This document shows positions 12,204 to 23,167 of a DNA stretch of 64,000 nucleotides, one piece after another. The notes below the pieces were generated by a model. The model was not told the origin of the DNA. It did not search any database and saw only the letters and a program-made list of their open reading frames with translations. The first letter of the stretch is position 1. Each line of letters opens with the position of its first letter. Made by a program: the position numbers and the translations under genes. The DNA comes from Astyanax mexicanus (taxonomy: Eukaryota > Chordata > Actinopteri > Characiformes > Acestrorhamphidae), in NCBI RefSeq assembly GCF_023375975.1, contig NC_064424.1, positions 15,960,001-16,024,000 on the forward strand, in the 5' to 3' direction.

Positions 12204-13606
12204 CAGGGGCGGATCTAGCCATTTTGGGGCCCTTGGCAAAATATAAACAAGTGGCCCTCATTCTTGAAACACACACATAAACCAAATAACTAGAGATGGA
12301 ACGATCGATCGGCAGTGTATCGGTACAGCCAGATTTTCAGCCAAAATACGATATCGGCGATCGGCAGACATTCTTCTGATTTTAGCCGATCTGATTCAGG
12401 AGTTTCGGTTTAAGCAGTTTATCAGAGCTGTGTGTGGAAGCTGCAGTTCCTCATCCAACCACTAGTCGGAGCTGCAGCTGCAAGCCCCGCTGTCTTTACT
12501 CAGTCAGAGCTACAGCCCAGCCACGGGCTACAGAGGCAGTTCACCTGTGTAGGATCAAAGGTTTTAACCCCCCTAACTGGATAATACAGCTCTCTGCAGT
12601 TAATCTTTCAGCCCAAGCAGCTAACAGCAGCAGTTTAGCGCAGCCGTCACGGAGTCACTGCTCGGATTACATTATAAACAGGTCAGTTAGCGCGCTGCTA
12701 ACCTCATGATGTTTATAACTACGGAGTTTAGTGGACACACCACAGCTGCAAGGTTAGACTGTTGAAGGCTACTGAAGACTATTAAAGTCTATTGTAGGTT
12801 ATTGAAAGGGTTATTGGGGGCAGAAATCAGTACAGGCTGGTTAGATAAGTGATTCACGTCCTCGTCCTTTGCTGCGGTGAAACTGTGAATAGCGCTGTCA
12901 CAGTGATGTTTATTAACCTCATTAAAACAGATTTTGTCAAGTATTGTCTTATAAATATTTACACGTAACTTATATCTCTCCTAAAAACCGTTTATTTTGG
13001 TCAGTAACACTCGTGTTTATTTACTATCAGTGTAAATTACCAATGTTTGCTTAGGCGTGGATGTAATTAGAGGAATCTGTACCAGGTTTGCCTGGCACCT
13101 GTGTGGCATTAATATGGCATTTGGCCCCGCCCAATATCGGTATGTAAAAAAATAAGGTGAATTTTGGCAGTGCCTCTGCGATTCTTTTTCTCTGCCCGTT
13201 TCTTTCGTTTAGCAGAACCACTTTCATAACTCCGCTTCATTTTCACTGTGACAGCTCTCACTCTAGTCGCGTACAGTTCCCGCTGTTTTGGTTTGAAGTC
13301 ATGTCGTGTGGCACGTTGCTACGTCATCATATTATGGACTAGTTCAATGTAAGCAACGGAGTGGGGTAAGTTATGTGTGTTTGGACAATTAATATTTAGA
13401 CATTAATTCGGTATTCTACTGATATTTCTGTTGTTTTTTTAATAGAAATATATTTTTTCTTTACTTTACATAAGTAACAAATTAACATTGTTTTTGGTAT
13501 ATTTACTGTAGCTGGAATGGTCAGATTTGGGGGCCCCTATGGAGGACAGATTTGGTCGAGGCCCTAGGCAAATGCCTAGGTTTGCCTAATTAAAGAACCG
13601 CCTCTG
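12204..13606. mobile_element. hAT-like element, 1.4 kb (CAGGGGCGG...CCGCCTCTG)
   Basis: Inverted ends CAGGGGCGG and CCGCCTCTG, with flanking 8-mers atcatttg (12196-12203) and atcgtttg (13607-13614) matching at 7 of 8 positions. The subterminal gggcccttggcaaaa and ggccctaggcaaa are also inverted-type ends. It carries no intact transposase. A second element end starts inside it at 12291. Confidence 0.82.
12291..13145. mobile_element. Nested element fragment (TAGAGATGGAACGATCGATCGG end)
   Basis: The tagagatggaacgatcgatc start followed by ggcagtgtatcgg is a terminal repeat type I recognise from fish hAT-like repeats. Further cgatatcggcgatcggcag motifs follow, and a remnant caatatcggtat occurs near 13131. 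The right end is decayed, so the limit is approximate. The interior frame at 12434-12709 matches nothing known to me. Confidence 0.5.
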
Positions 13607-13619
13607 ATCGTTTGTTATA

Positions 13620-14170
13620 TATCTATATATCTATATCATTTATTTGTTTTTTTCTATTGTATTTATTTTTTACTCTTTAGTTTTTTTTTTTACCTTTTCC
13701 ACCCATTTGTCTTTCTCTCGTTTTTATTCTTTCTGATTTGTCAGTTTTTCCTGTAAATGTATTGTTTCTTTAGAGTCTTTTTTTAAACCTTTTCCTTCTT
13801 TTCTTTTTCATTTCTGTCAGCCCATCTCTTTACTTTGTTTTGCTTAATTATTCTTTTTATTGTTTCTCTCTTTTTTGCCCCTTCTTACTTTCTTTTCACT
13901 CAATCAATTTCTTTTTTCCTTTTTCTTTTTGCCAATCTTATTGTTTTCCTTTATTTAGCTCTTATTCATTTTTTATGTTTCTTTTTTTTCTATTATATTT
14001 CTTTTTTACTCTTATTTTAAATATGTTCCTTTTTTCTTCCTATTACCTTTTCCACCCCTTTGTCTTTCTTTCAGTTTTCTATCAGTTTTTCCTGTAAACG
14101 TACTGTTTCTATTGTTTAATCTATTTATCTTTTTTTGTCTTTTCTTTTAACCTCTTTCTTTCTGTCTCTA
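13620..14170 (+). repeat. Polypyrimidine tract 2
   Basis: C/T-rich on the coding strand, with phrases repeated from tract 1: the block starting cagcccatctctttac near 13818 and the acccctttgtctttctttcag block near 14054, which itself repeats one near 13701. It ends about 250 bp before a coding exon. Confidence 0.8.
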
Positions 14171-14423
14171 TTTTACCCTCTCTGGCACACACACACTCGT
14201 ACTGTGTGGGCAGTGTGATGGAAGGGGTATTGAGTGTTTAGATAATGGTATTGATTTTAGGACTACCCACTAAAAGGCCCCATTTGCCCCTGTAGAAGCA
14301 TTAGCACCTTAGCTGTGTGTGTTTGTGTGAATCTACGGGCTCTGCGCTCCTCCAGTGGTAGCGGCTGTCCAGTGTAAGCACTCTCTCAGGCTCCATCCTT
14401 CTTTTTCTTTCTGTTTTTGACAG

Positions 14424-14568
14424 ACGAATATCCCGTTCCTTCAGAATGTGCTGAGCAATGACCAGTTCCTGTTTGGCACGGTGGACACACAGTTCATCGA
14501 TGAGAATCCAGACCTGTTCAACCTCAAACCCGTCCAGAATCGAGCCCAGAAACTCCTCCATTACCTGG
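14424..14568 (+). CDS. pcx: Pyruvate carboxylase coding exon: end of biotin carboxylase domain and linker (first exon seen)
   Basis: Encodes 48 codons plus one base, equivalent to human PC residues ~457-504. The translation starts TNIPFLQNVL and contains GTVDTQFIDENPDLF and the NRAQKLLHYLG stretch, all typical of the C-terminal end of the biotin carboxylase domain running into the linker before the carboxyltransferase domain. The acceptor is a pyrimidine tract ending tttgacag; the donor is gtaaga. The exon ends in phase 1, the last G completing a Gly codon in the next exon. The upstream reading frame (human ...GVK) must lie in an exon before this window, because no ATP-grasp sequence is visible in 1-14423. 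Seen directly: the translation and splice sites. Recalled: the human comparison. Confidence 0.96.
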
Positions 14569-16882
14569 GTAAGAAGATTACACCGTACATGATCAGCTTA
14601 ACAGGCATAGTGTCTAATGAGAATCCTGATGTAATGGCAATACATCCCTACAAAGACAAGACAAGCTGTGTGCATGCATTTGCACATCTGTGTCAGCAGT
14701 GGGAACAGCTTAAATTAGCAGAGTGCATTTATTAAAAGTGGTGTCCACAAACATTTGGACATATAGTGTATAATCAGGCTTCTCTCGTGGAAGGAATGGA
14801 TACCACTTTCATTTAATGTAACAGTATTATTATTATCTCACCCCTGTCTATAGTGGTGCTCAGGTTTCTCAGGAGAGTGGTTTCTGACCCTACTTCTGAA
14901 GCACCATTGCTCTGCATATTTCACAGCTTCACTAACTCTCTAACACAGCAAACCGTATCAACCTTTTAAAGACATGACTCCACACAAAAATGATTTACTC
15001 AACCTTAAACACTCTGCAGCAGGTTTCATATTTCATATTATAGAGTTTTAAAATGTGTGGATATCATGATTGTTTCCCTATCTAAGCTACTGTTAAAAGC
15101 ACATTTCACCAGCTGTGGCTTGATACTAAAACGAAATCTAGAATGTCACTCTATATTCATCTTGACGCAGTAAAAGATAATGCTAGCCAACAGAAAGAAC
15201 AACAATTCAGGTGAGAGTAGCAATGATAGTGACCTGGGTGGGATAGATTAGGCTGAGTTCCAGCAGACCCTATTATGTCCTCTTTTATCAAACTAACAGT
15301 ACACTGTACCAATCGAACATCTTACACCCTGCGCATGCCATGTTGTAATGCTCTTTGCTATCTTACATCCCGCCGACAGTTCATTTTCACGCTTTTCTGC
15401 TGCGTTGTTTAAATAGCAAAGGCCCTCATGAATGTTTGTATACTGATGATATCTCGTAATTAGGTGTTTTCAGTTTTTCAGTTTCTGGCAAACAACCTAG
15501 AAAGACGCCAACAGTCAGACGTTCATTGCTACCTTGGCAATAAATTGCCATCACAAGCGCATCCCCAGTGCACCCATAGCTTGTGCCAGTTGCATTTTAG
15601 CTCAACAATAAACAAAATACACAAAATAAAATAACATCCTTCTACAGCGACACAAAGTATAGTGGCATTATACACTGTGTTTGTTTTTCTGCTGGTCCAC
15701 CAAAGTCAGTTACCTAAAGATTGTTAATGTATGGCCCTTAGAGAACACATAGAAGACAAAAACATAATGTAATAATAGGACTTCAAAATGATTAAAGGAG
15801 TTCTTAGCGAGTTCTAGTCTTGAAAGCTAGGCTAGGCTAGGCTTTCCTGCATGTTGCTTGTTTTTTGTGTGTTTTCTTTCACATGTCCACAATAAAAGAG
15901 ATATCCACATCTTTCATTCTAAGGCAAAATGACAGGATAAAATGACATAGATTTTTAAAATGGTACTTTGCCCTCAAACAAAGCTATGTACTTACTATTT
16001 AAACTATTTGTAAATACTTTTACATAGATATATCACCCAAAAAACTCATCTTAGCTCAACAAATCAGCCGATAAAAATCAAAAAGATCTCAAATCTAATC
16101 AAAATAGCTTTTTTTTTCTTTAACTCTCTCAACATAATTAAAAATATATATTTTTAGACTTAAAATCTACAAGTCAAGCAGTGGTTCGAATTTCATTACT
16201 TATAAGATAATCAGAAAAATGCTTTTGTTAATTTGCATGTTAGTTCTTTTGTAAATAAAGTGCTAAAGTGGCCTCCCCACTGCTGCAGACTGTAGGCTGA
16301 CTGTAATTAACACCTCTTGTAGTTTAGTCTCTGTACGAATGTTTAAATACTGGAATGATCACAGCTTTACTGCTTAATTAACGTGTCTGTTGTTGTTGTT
16401 TTTTTTAATGGCAGGCCTGTGCTAGCTTATTTAAATGTTGGGTCTCATTGTATTTGGACAGTACAGTTTAACCTCCATTCTGAACAGCAGCCAGTCCAGC
16501 CCTATTCTCTTCTTTATTTGAGTTGGGGATAGACAGTGTTGCCGTGGTGGAGTCAGCAGAATTAAATGTAAATATTCCCCATGGCTGCTACCAGGTTTCT
16601 GTCAGCAGAAGCATGTCTCGGTCTCTCTGAATGATTAGGTCATTTATCAGTGTTGCTCTGTTAGCTGGGAAACAAGGATAAAAAGGAGAAAAGTGCTAAC
16701 TGTACGATATTCAAATCAGCAGAGGGATACGAAGTTGATTCCCATAATAGGCGGAGAACGAACAGTGGGCTTAATACCCCAGCTGGGTTTACTCTGAACA
16801 GACAAGAGGGTGTGAATAACAGAATACAGTGAGTGCATTGTTCACACAATGGTTTCAGATTATTTAGAACAGTTATCACTGC
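14569..16882. other. Intron, no gene; minor repeat fragments
   Basis: Non-coding and AT-rich. The phrase gtccacaaacatttggacatatagtgta (14742-14769, shown here as an end motif) looks like one terminus of a Tc1-type repeat; related ggacagaagtattgggac phrases occur near 18104 and 63390. Nothing else recognised. Confidence 0.4.
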
Positions 16883-17407
16883 TAGTGTTGGGCGGTATAT
16901 CACAGTATTTTTATTATTATTATTCATATATAGTTTTTTGCATGACTGGGCGTCAATACAGATTTGTGACTTACTCTACTGTTAGGAATACATATAATAT
17001 AAAACACTAAGGCTTTAAATTAAGACTTTGATTACTATAGGGTTCATTTTGTACCACAAAATTACACAATAAATGAAGAAATCAGACTTCATTAGCAAAA
17101 AAACAGCTGTTGAATGCAAACAATAGAAATCAAAAAGGAATTACGCCAACAAATTTCCATAAATACTTTAAACAAACATAAAATAATGAAAATGTAAGTA
17201 TTCAAAAGAGATATTTAAGATAAGGAAGACACAAGTTTAATATCAGTTTAAAATATTATTATCAATATTATTTTTTAAGCCATTAGAGGCATTGAAGTGA
17301 TTAAGTTGGTTGGTTCTCCAGGTAACGAATACATTTATTTCAGTGTGCATTAATATTATCCTTCAAGCTACAGTATTAATAACATATTTAAACAGGTCTA
17401 TAGTTAC

Positions 17408-17865
17408 CAGGGTTCTTGCTTCATTTTAAAAGTCTTTTTTAATGCTTTTTAAGACCTCAAAAAATATAATATAAGGCCCAAAAATGTAGTCATAACTTCT
17501 TAAGTAGAAAACAATTTATTGAATTGAAAATTAAAACTTCGCGTTTCCCATTTATCAATTTTTCTTTTCAATATGGTTCCGTTGTGATTTAGAACATGTT
17601 AGCATGTAAGTTAGCTTAGCGCTAATGTTAGCTAGCTCTCCACTAACCCTGATTTTCTCCTCAGTAACGTAGCTAACTCTCCGCTAACATTAGTATGTTA
17701 GCTAGCTCGTTGCTAATGTTAACGCCGTTAACCTTAGTTCTCTCCCTATTAATGTTAGCTAGCTCTCAGCTAATTTTAGCTAGCTCTATGCTAACCTTAG
17801 TTCTCTCCCCAGTAACTAAAAATGTAATACCTGCAGCAAATTTACAGTAAATTTAAGACAATTAT
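17408..17865 (-). mobile_element. Nested CAGGGTTC-type element containing a gttagctagct tandem array
   Basis: Starts cagggttcttgcttcatttt, the exact inverse of the terminus at 39333, and continues through a T-rich segment into tandem gttagctagctct...gctaa units (17600-17815), all shared with 38645-39333 in the opposite orientation. The far end (caaatttacagtaaatttaag) is also shared, but its outer terminus is missing. Confidence 0.75.
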
Positions 17866-17971
17866 CATGTTTCTCCAGGCAGAACGGGAAGTGTTAGCTT
17901 GTTATGCTAACTGGCTAGCGCTAACTACGAGGCTCTTCTAGTGTGTTTCTATGGCGGCGCTACTCTACACA

Positions 17972-18006
17972 GTATGCGTTTTTCACGGAATGTGAAAAAC
18001 GCATAC
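17972..18006. repeat. Perfect hairpin, 15-bp arms with a 5-base loop
   Basis: gtatgcgtttttcac, loop ggaat, then its exact reverse complement gtgaaaaacgcatac. It lies 60 bases inside the right end of the element at 16883-18066 and is probably a subterminal feature of that family. Confidence 0.9.
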
Positions 18007-18497
18007 ACAAGGGTTCTAAATTCCCCTCCGGTACATACTGTATAACCGGTATACCGCCCAGCACTAGTTAACACACTGTAGAGGTACAGATATATGGACA
18101 GAAGTATTGGGACGCCTGCTCAAATAGTTTATCCTACTTTTGTAGGAATAACTTTACTGTCTTTACTTTACTGTCCAAAGAAGTGTTGAACTGCTTGTAT
18201 TGTATCCTGCACTTCTAGTAGAGTTCTAGTCTGGATCAGGTGCAGGTCTGGGCTAAAGCAGGTCCTGAGCTGGTAACCGAAGTGTTAAGGAGTCTTTTAA
18301 GCCATGCTGTAGTTCACTGGTAAAGTCAAGATTTTTTTGTAGCAGGTCTTGAGATCATAGAGCTACTGCTTTTCCTGGGCCTTCTGCTTCGCTTCTGAGT
18401 GTGGATATGGGGTGAAGTGGATGGAAGGCATTCTAAGTGTGTGTGTGTGTGTTTCTGTATGTGTGTTTCTGTATGTGTGTGGATGTTCTAATCTCAG

Positions 18498-18587
18498 GTC
18501 ATGTTTTGGTGAACGGCCCTACTACTCCCATCCCTGTCAAGGCTAAGCCTTCGTCCATTGATCCGGTCGTCCCCACAGTAGCTCTCG
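18498..18587 (+). CDS. pcx: Pyruvate carboxylase coding exon: inter-domain linker
   Basis: A 90-bp exon in phase 1 on both sides, equivalent to human residues ~505-534. It encodes GHVLVNGPTTPIPVK followed by a proline-rich stretch of KPSS and DPVVPTV type. This is the flexible linker between the biotin carboxylase and carboxyltransferase domains, the least conserved part of the sequence seen here, though its length equals that of human PC. The acceptor ends aatctcag and the donor is gtaagt. A CA dinucleotide run begins about 15 bases into the following intron. Because both flanking introns are phase 1 and the exon is a multiple of three, skipping it would keep the reading frame. Confidence 0.95.
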
Positions 18588-18601
18588 GTAAGTAACACAC
18601 A

Positions 18602-18630
18602 AACACACACACACACACACACACACATAC
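18602..18630. repeat. (CA)n microsatellite
   Basis: CA run just inside the intron after the exon ending at 18587. A pure TG run also occurs at about 19119-19141 before the next exon. Confidence 0.9.
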
Positions 18631-19117
18631 ACAAATAGCGGCGCACACTTTCATAAACTGTCAGTGTGCGCAGTCAGAGAGCACTGGAGACTGCAGCGTG
18701 AGTCAAACGTAAGCCGCAGTTTCACTCCTTTACAGCCATGGGATTTTAGTGATGCACAGTGGAGAGGGAGCGCGAGTGTATGCGCGAGTGTGTGTGTTTT
18801 CAAGATAAGAGCGACTTAATCCCCTTCACCCCTGCAGTCTAAATGTAAGCCATCAACATATTCGGATTCATGTGAAGCGGGAGGTTGACATTTTAGGTGT
18901 GTGTTTATAAAAGCGTCTTTTGACTTTTTCATTTTTTTTCTATTTTGTTTGCATTTCACTGTGGGTTTTCAGCTGATTTTGTTTATGTTGTAAAGAGGAA
19001 TCAATTAAGTGGCTTACAAAGGCTAATTTATTCCTTTTGGGAAATGTATCTATTAAGCCAGGTGCTCTGACAGAGCAGTGTGAGAGTGTGTGTGTTTGTC
19101 TGCAGATGTGTGTAGAT

Positions 19118-19149
<32 letters not shown>

Positions 19150-19328
19150 AAAGAGAGAAAGAGAGAAAAAAAAAACAAATCAGAACAACACTAAGTGAAT
19201 AATTGTGTAATTAAATCGGTTATCCACAGTGTGGTGGTGCTGATAATGTCGGTAGTATTGATTAGCTGTGCGTGTGTGTGTTTGTGTCTCTCTGTGTGTG
19301 TTTGTGTGTGTGTGTGTGCGTGCTGTAG

Positions 19329-19550
19329 GTGACCCTCCTGCAGGATTTAGAGATGTGTTGCTGAGGGAGGGTCCCGAAGGCTTTGCTAAAGCAGTGCGGG
19401 CCCACCAAGGCTTACTCCTGATGGACACCACCTTCAGAGATGCCCACCAGTCTCTCCTGGCCACCAGAGTTCGCACCCATGACCTGAAGAAAATCGCCCC
19501 CTTCGTGGCCCACAACTTCAGCAACCTCTTCAGCATGGAAAACTGGGGAG
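19329..19550 (+). CDS. pcx: Pyruvate carboxylase coding exon: start of carboxyltransferase domain, metal-binding Asp572
   Basis: A 222-bp exon, phase 1 on both sides, human residues ~535-608. It begins with GDPPAGFRD and reaches the HMGL-like/carboxyltransferase TIM-barrel core. The MDTTFRDAHQSL motif is intact; its second Asp is encoded at 19439-19441 and falls at position 572, the active-site metal ligand in human PC. RVRTHDLKKIAP and NFSNLFSMENWGG follow. The acceptor ends gtgctgtag after a GT-rich intron end, and the donor is gtaagc. The barrel uses biotin-carried CO2 to carboxylate pyruvate to oxaloacetate in the mitochondrial matrix. No frameshift or substitution is seen at catalytic positions. 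Confidence 0.97.
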
Positions 19551-20554
19551 GTAAGCTCATTTATTTGTAAGCTTTTGCCCATTGTAGCCTTAAATGTCTG
19601 TTCTTGGCTATCAGACATAGATCCCAATGGGTCTTCTGCTGCTAAAGCTCTTTTCCACTTCCACTTTTTTCAACATGTGCAAACTGAGCTGCTTTTCTGT
19701 TCACCACAGTTGTACAAAGTGGCAACTTGTGTTACTTTTTTGTAACCTTTCTTTTTGCTCTAACCTGTGTGGCTGATGTCTATTGACTTCTCTCTTTCAT
19801 CAGTGAAATGTTACCAACTGTAGAACTTGAGGTTCTCACGAGGTTCTGTTTTTTCCGTTACACCAAGTAAAGTCTTCCGCAGTCTTTCCAGTCGTTCCAA
19901 TTCAATGATTCCCAGATTGAACAGCCTGGTTTGACTTGGTTTGACTCCCTTGGTTCTATCTCTATGTTAGACTTCACTGTTAAATTACCTCCAGAGATTC
20001 TGATTGGTTTGGCTGCCGGGTTTAAATGTACTGTGCTGTGCTGAAGAGTGTCTTTCTTTTAATAAGCAGATAAATTTGTTAAATAGCTGTGGAGTCTTAA
20101 TTTATTTTCAGCCTAGATTAAAACCTTACCTTTATAGGCCTGATTTTTTAAAAAGTGACCCATATGTTTAACCCTGAACTTTAGAGAATGTTGTGTTGAA
20201 AACCCCTGGAAATCATCAGTTAAAGAAAAATCTTATCTGGAATGTAAAAAAAAAATTGATAGTTGTTGCTTTCACATAATTGACGGATGTCAGAGGCGAT
20301 TCTGGGAGTTTTTGGGTGCTGAGCACCCAGTGAGTTGGTCATATCAGAAGAAATAAGATGGGTACTAAAGAATGTTGTTGCAAGGTGATTGCTATGGCAT
20401 TTTTAATGCAGTTGCCATTATGTTGCTCATTGTTTGCTAGGGTGTTCTAAGGGTGGTACACATGTATTTGTGTTTTTGTTAAAGGGTTTAAAGGGCACCA
20501 AAACCTGAGTCTACCCTAATAAATTCCTAAGGGACAACATTCTCTTTTAATCTG
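19551..20554. other. Intron, no feature recognised
   Basis: Non-coding. The phrase ttaaagggcaccaaaacctg near 20487 resembles the inverse of the end of the repeat near 39790 and may be a terminal fragment of that family. Confidence 0.35.
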
Positions 20555-20910
20555 TTGCCATGATTTGTTGATTAGTCAACGATTATTTTTTGCCATGCCC
20601 TCAGACTCTGCCTGCTGTGATTTGGGCTCCTGTTTCTAGTTTTCTCTATTTTTTAATTTCTTCAAAATTATAGAAACAGCTGAATATGGGATATAAATGC
20701 CGGTCAATTGTCCAGAACATTGTCTTATAAATATGAAAAGTACTGCCATTTAGTGAAAATCTGTAGGAAATCTGTTATCTGTTGTGATTCGTCACTTTTG
20801 GAGATGCAGGCAGAGGTAAGTGCAAACTGTGTAATTGTAGTGCTACTAATTGACGATTAGTCGACAATGAACATTTGGACTTGACAAATAGACTAATCTT
20901 TGCAGCCCTA
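20555..20910. mobile_element. hAT-like MITE (GCAGCCCTA end)
   Basis: The left part has gttgattagtcaacgatta and the right part gacgattagtcgacaatg, ending tctttgcagcccta. The paired gattagtc/gtcgac motifs are inverted copies typical of TAGGGCTGCAAC-type fish MITEs. The left terminus has decayed, so no target duplication can be called. Confidence 0.6.
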
Positions 20911-21866
20911 TATGTAATACATGGCAAATATCGGGCAGAATAAAAATAAAAAGATACTAAGAAGAAAACTGAAGAATAATCTCCACAAAAATACTGTATA
21001 TCCATACATATACATATAAAAATGTATGTGCGTGTGTTTACACATATCCCCGGTGAGTATATTTCATCCTGGTTTGTAGAGATGTGAGAGTGGAGCTTCA
21101 CAGCAGCAGTCACACTGTATGTTCTTGTTACTTCACGATTCCACCACTTGCCTTCAGCACAAGTCTCTGTGCTAGCATATGGCTTCTTGTACTGTCTGTC
21201 ATTCCAGCTGGAAGACATGGTGGAGTGGCCTGAGGGCCACATGTGTGACTTCATATGTTTGTGCCAGCTCCCCTGCTGTAAAGGAGCCGCAACCTCTCAA
21301 ACTCTGGCTTATTTGTGCTTCCGCCTCAGCAGAATAATCATGAGACGCTGGTGTGGGTCCGCCAACCTGCAAAGGTCACAGCAGCGGTGGACGCTCCGTC
21401 TTAGCTTGGGCAGAAGAAGGAAAGCTGGAGAGTGAAATGAGGGGGGAAAAATGCAGGAGGGGAGAGAGAGTGTACTTCACGCTTCGCTGACTTACATTGT
21501 CATCAAAAGTTTCAAGAAAATAAAAATAACTATTTTTGACATGAAACTTCAGGCTATGCAACAGTGATTTAACCACGGTTAAACATTTATTGAGTTGCAT
21601 TTAGGCTGCTTTCCCACCTACCTCCTTTTTTTGTCTGGACTTTCGGAACTGTCAGTTCTGGACTAAAAGCACAAAATTTGGAGGTTAGGTTTTCTCTCTC
21701 TAGACGTCCACAACAAAGTTGAGGAAGGCTATCTTCACCCATTTAGCAACAGACGAAGAAAGGAGACAGTGCTATGCCGAAATTCACTCCCCTCCCCTTG
21801 CCCATGTGCATAAATCTGTATCTACTGTAATTGTAGAACTGTTAACCCTCATTTAAAACAGAAATA
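20911..21866. other. Intron, no feature recognised
   Basis: Mixed composition, non-coding. A GC-richer stretch at 21135-21420 gives open frames on both strands but lacks a recognisable protein family. No repeat ends are seen. Confidence 0.35.
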
Positions 21867-21874
21867 ACATGAAT

Positions 21875-22523
21875 TAGTGCTGGGCAATTTTCATGATTAA
21901 TGAGTAATAGCGATTTTATCTTTTCAATCTAAAATATCTGAAAACGCTACTCATTTCTGAAGTGTTTATCCGGCGCCTACCTTAGACGAACACGCACATA
22001 CTTTATAAACATTCCGCTGAGGATTAAGCTCGTACTGGAAAAAGTTCCAGCACTGTTCCAGCACTTGCAACACGAACACCTGGTGGGATAAAGCATATAT
22101 TTAGCTAGAAAAACATTGTAGTGTTTCTAAAAACTGGAGCGTCATCACTTTCCAGTAAAGATCCGTGATTAATTGTGAAAAACAATAATAATCTGTCCTT
22201 TAAAGTTTCTTCTTAGACTTGTTTAGGACGTTATTTCTCAATTTTTAGTCACAAACCCAGTGTTGGTCAGTGTATGAGTAACTCAGCAGCTGTGGGCTGT
22301 GGGCAGCATGGGCTTGTAAAAAATCCTTTTACTCAATGAGTCGACTCAATCCAAAGCGTCTGAACACCAAAGAGGTCACATAATTTTTTTTTTTAAAGGT
22401 AAACCACATTTTGAACCATTTCTTTTCTACTGTAGTTTAATTTTTAGTAAAGGAGAAAAATCGATTAAAATCGAAAATCTGATTTTTTGTGAAATTTTTT
22501 TAGGCCAAAATCGCCCAGCACTA
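21875..22523. mobile_element. hAT-like MITE (TAGTGCTGGGC...GCCCAGCACTA) with target duplication
   Basis: The ends are exact 11-bp inverted repeats, extending as tagtgctgggcaatttt against aaaatcgcccagcacta with one mismatch. Flanks acatgaat (21867-21874) and acgtgaat (22524-22531) match at 7 of 8. It is non-autonomous, 649 bp, with no transposase frame. Its ends resemble those at 16883-18066 (TAGTGYTGGGC), suggesting related families. Confidence 0.88.
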
Positions 22524-22569
22524 ACGTGAATTTAAGGCTACTCTGTTACGCTCATTCTGCTGCATGATT

Positions 22570-23159
22570 TAGAGCTTAGATTCTCTGCCCGAACCCGACC
22601 TGACCCGAGGCCCGACCCGAAATCGATGTAGGCATCTGTTTTTTAATTATATTTTTATTTTTAAATAAAATAACGAAAATAACGAAAACTGAAAGTGAAA
22701 CTAAACTAATTTATTTATAAGCGCTGTTTTCACTACCGCAGTTGTACAGCGGGGGGTGTTGTGCCGATTCTGTCCACGAAGCGACCGCGGTCACGCCATC
22801 TGCACTTAGAAAACGCTCGGTTGCGCTATCTACACCGAAAACTGGAGTGCGCGTCTAAGCCGTGTTTTACTGTAGCAGCGTGCACAGCGCACCCGGAGGA
22901 GCAGAGACTGGCGCTTCTCGTGCAGACTTTGACTTGCAGAACTGTGTTTAGCTGTTCTTAAAAATCATTTTAATTAAATAATAGTTCTATGCTTCTATGT
23001 TTCAGTGTTAATTAACATAATTCTGATCATATTTCGCTCATTCAATCAGCCCGAAAACAGCCAGTTTATGGGGCGGGTCGGGCTCGGGCTCATGATGACA
23101 GTTTATGGTTCGGCTCGGGTTGGGTGGGGTCGGAATTTTTGGGCCCGATCTAACCTCTA
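22570..23159. mobile_element. hAT-like MITE rich in CCCGACCCGA motifs, perfect target duplication
   Basis: Perfect 8-bp duplication gcatgatt at 22562-22569 and 23160-23167. Inverted ends tagagcttagat and atctaacctctag (12 bp, two mismatches). Subterminal cccgacctgacccgaggcccg on the left and cgggtcgggctcgggc on the right are further inverted GC-rich blocks. No transposase is present; the frame at 22761-22961 is probably spurious. Confidence 0.9.
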
Positions 23160-23167
23160 GCATGATT

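Larger units (their letters stand above)
16883..18066. mobile_element. hAT-like element (TAGTGTTGGGCGGTATA...TATACCGCCCAGCACTA)
   Basis: The two ends form an inverted repeat of about 17 bases with one or two mismatches. Nearby 8-mers gttatcac (16872-16879) and gttaacac (18067-18074) could be the target duplication if the left end starts three bases earlier. A perfect 15-bp hairpin lies near its right end, and a second repeat is nested at 17408-17865. Confidence 0.75.

Noticed and set aside
11803..12280. Open frames over the polypyrimidine tract (also 13835-14097 and 55903-56876)
   Set aside because: They encode only low-complexity Phe/Leu/Ser stretches because C/T-rich DNA lacks stop codons. 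No start context, splice context or family resemblance.
1..14423. Upstream biotin carboxylase exons of pcx
   Set aside because: Searched for ATP-grasp-type sequence and a segment ending in GVK before a donor; none was found. They must lie before the window.
21148..21435. Possible extra exon of pcx at 21148-21435
   Set aside because: The flanking exons join perfectly (NWGG to ATFDV) without it, and its translation is unrelated to pyruvate carboxylase.
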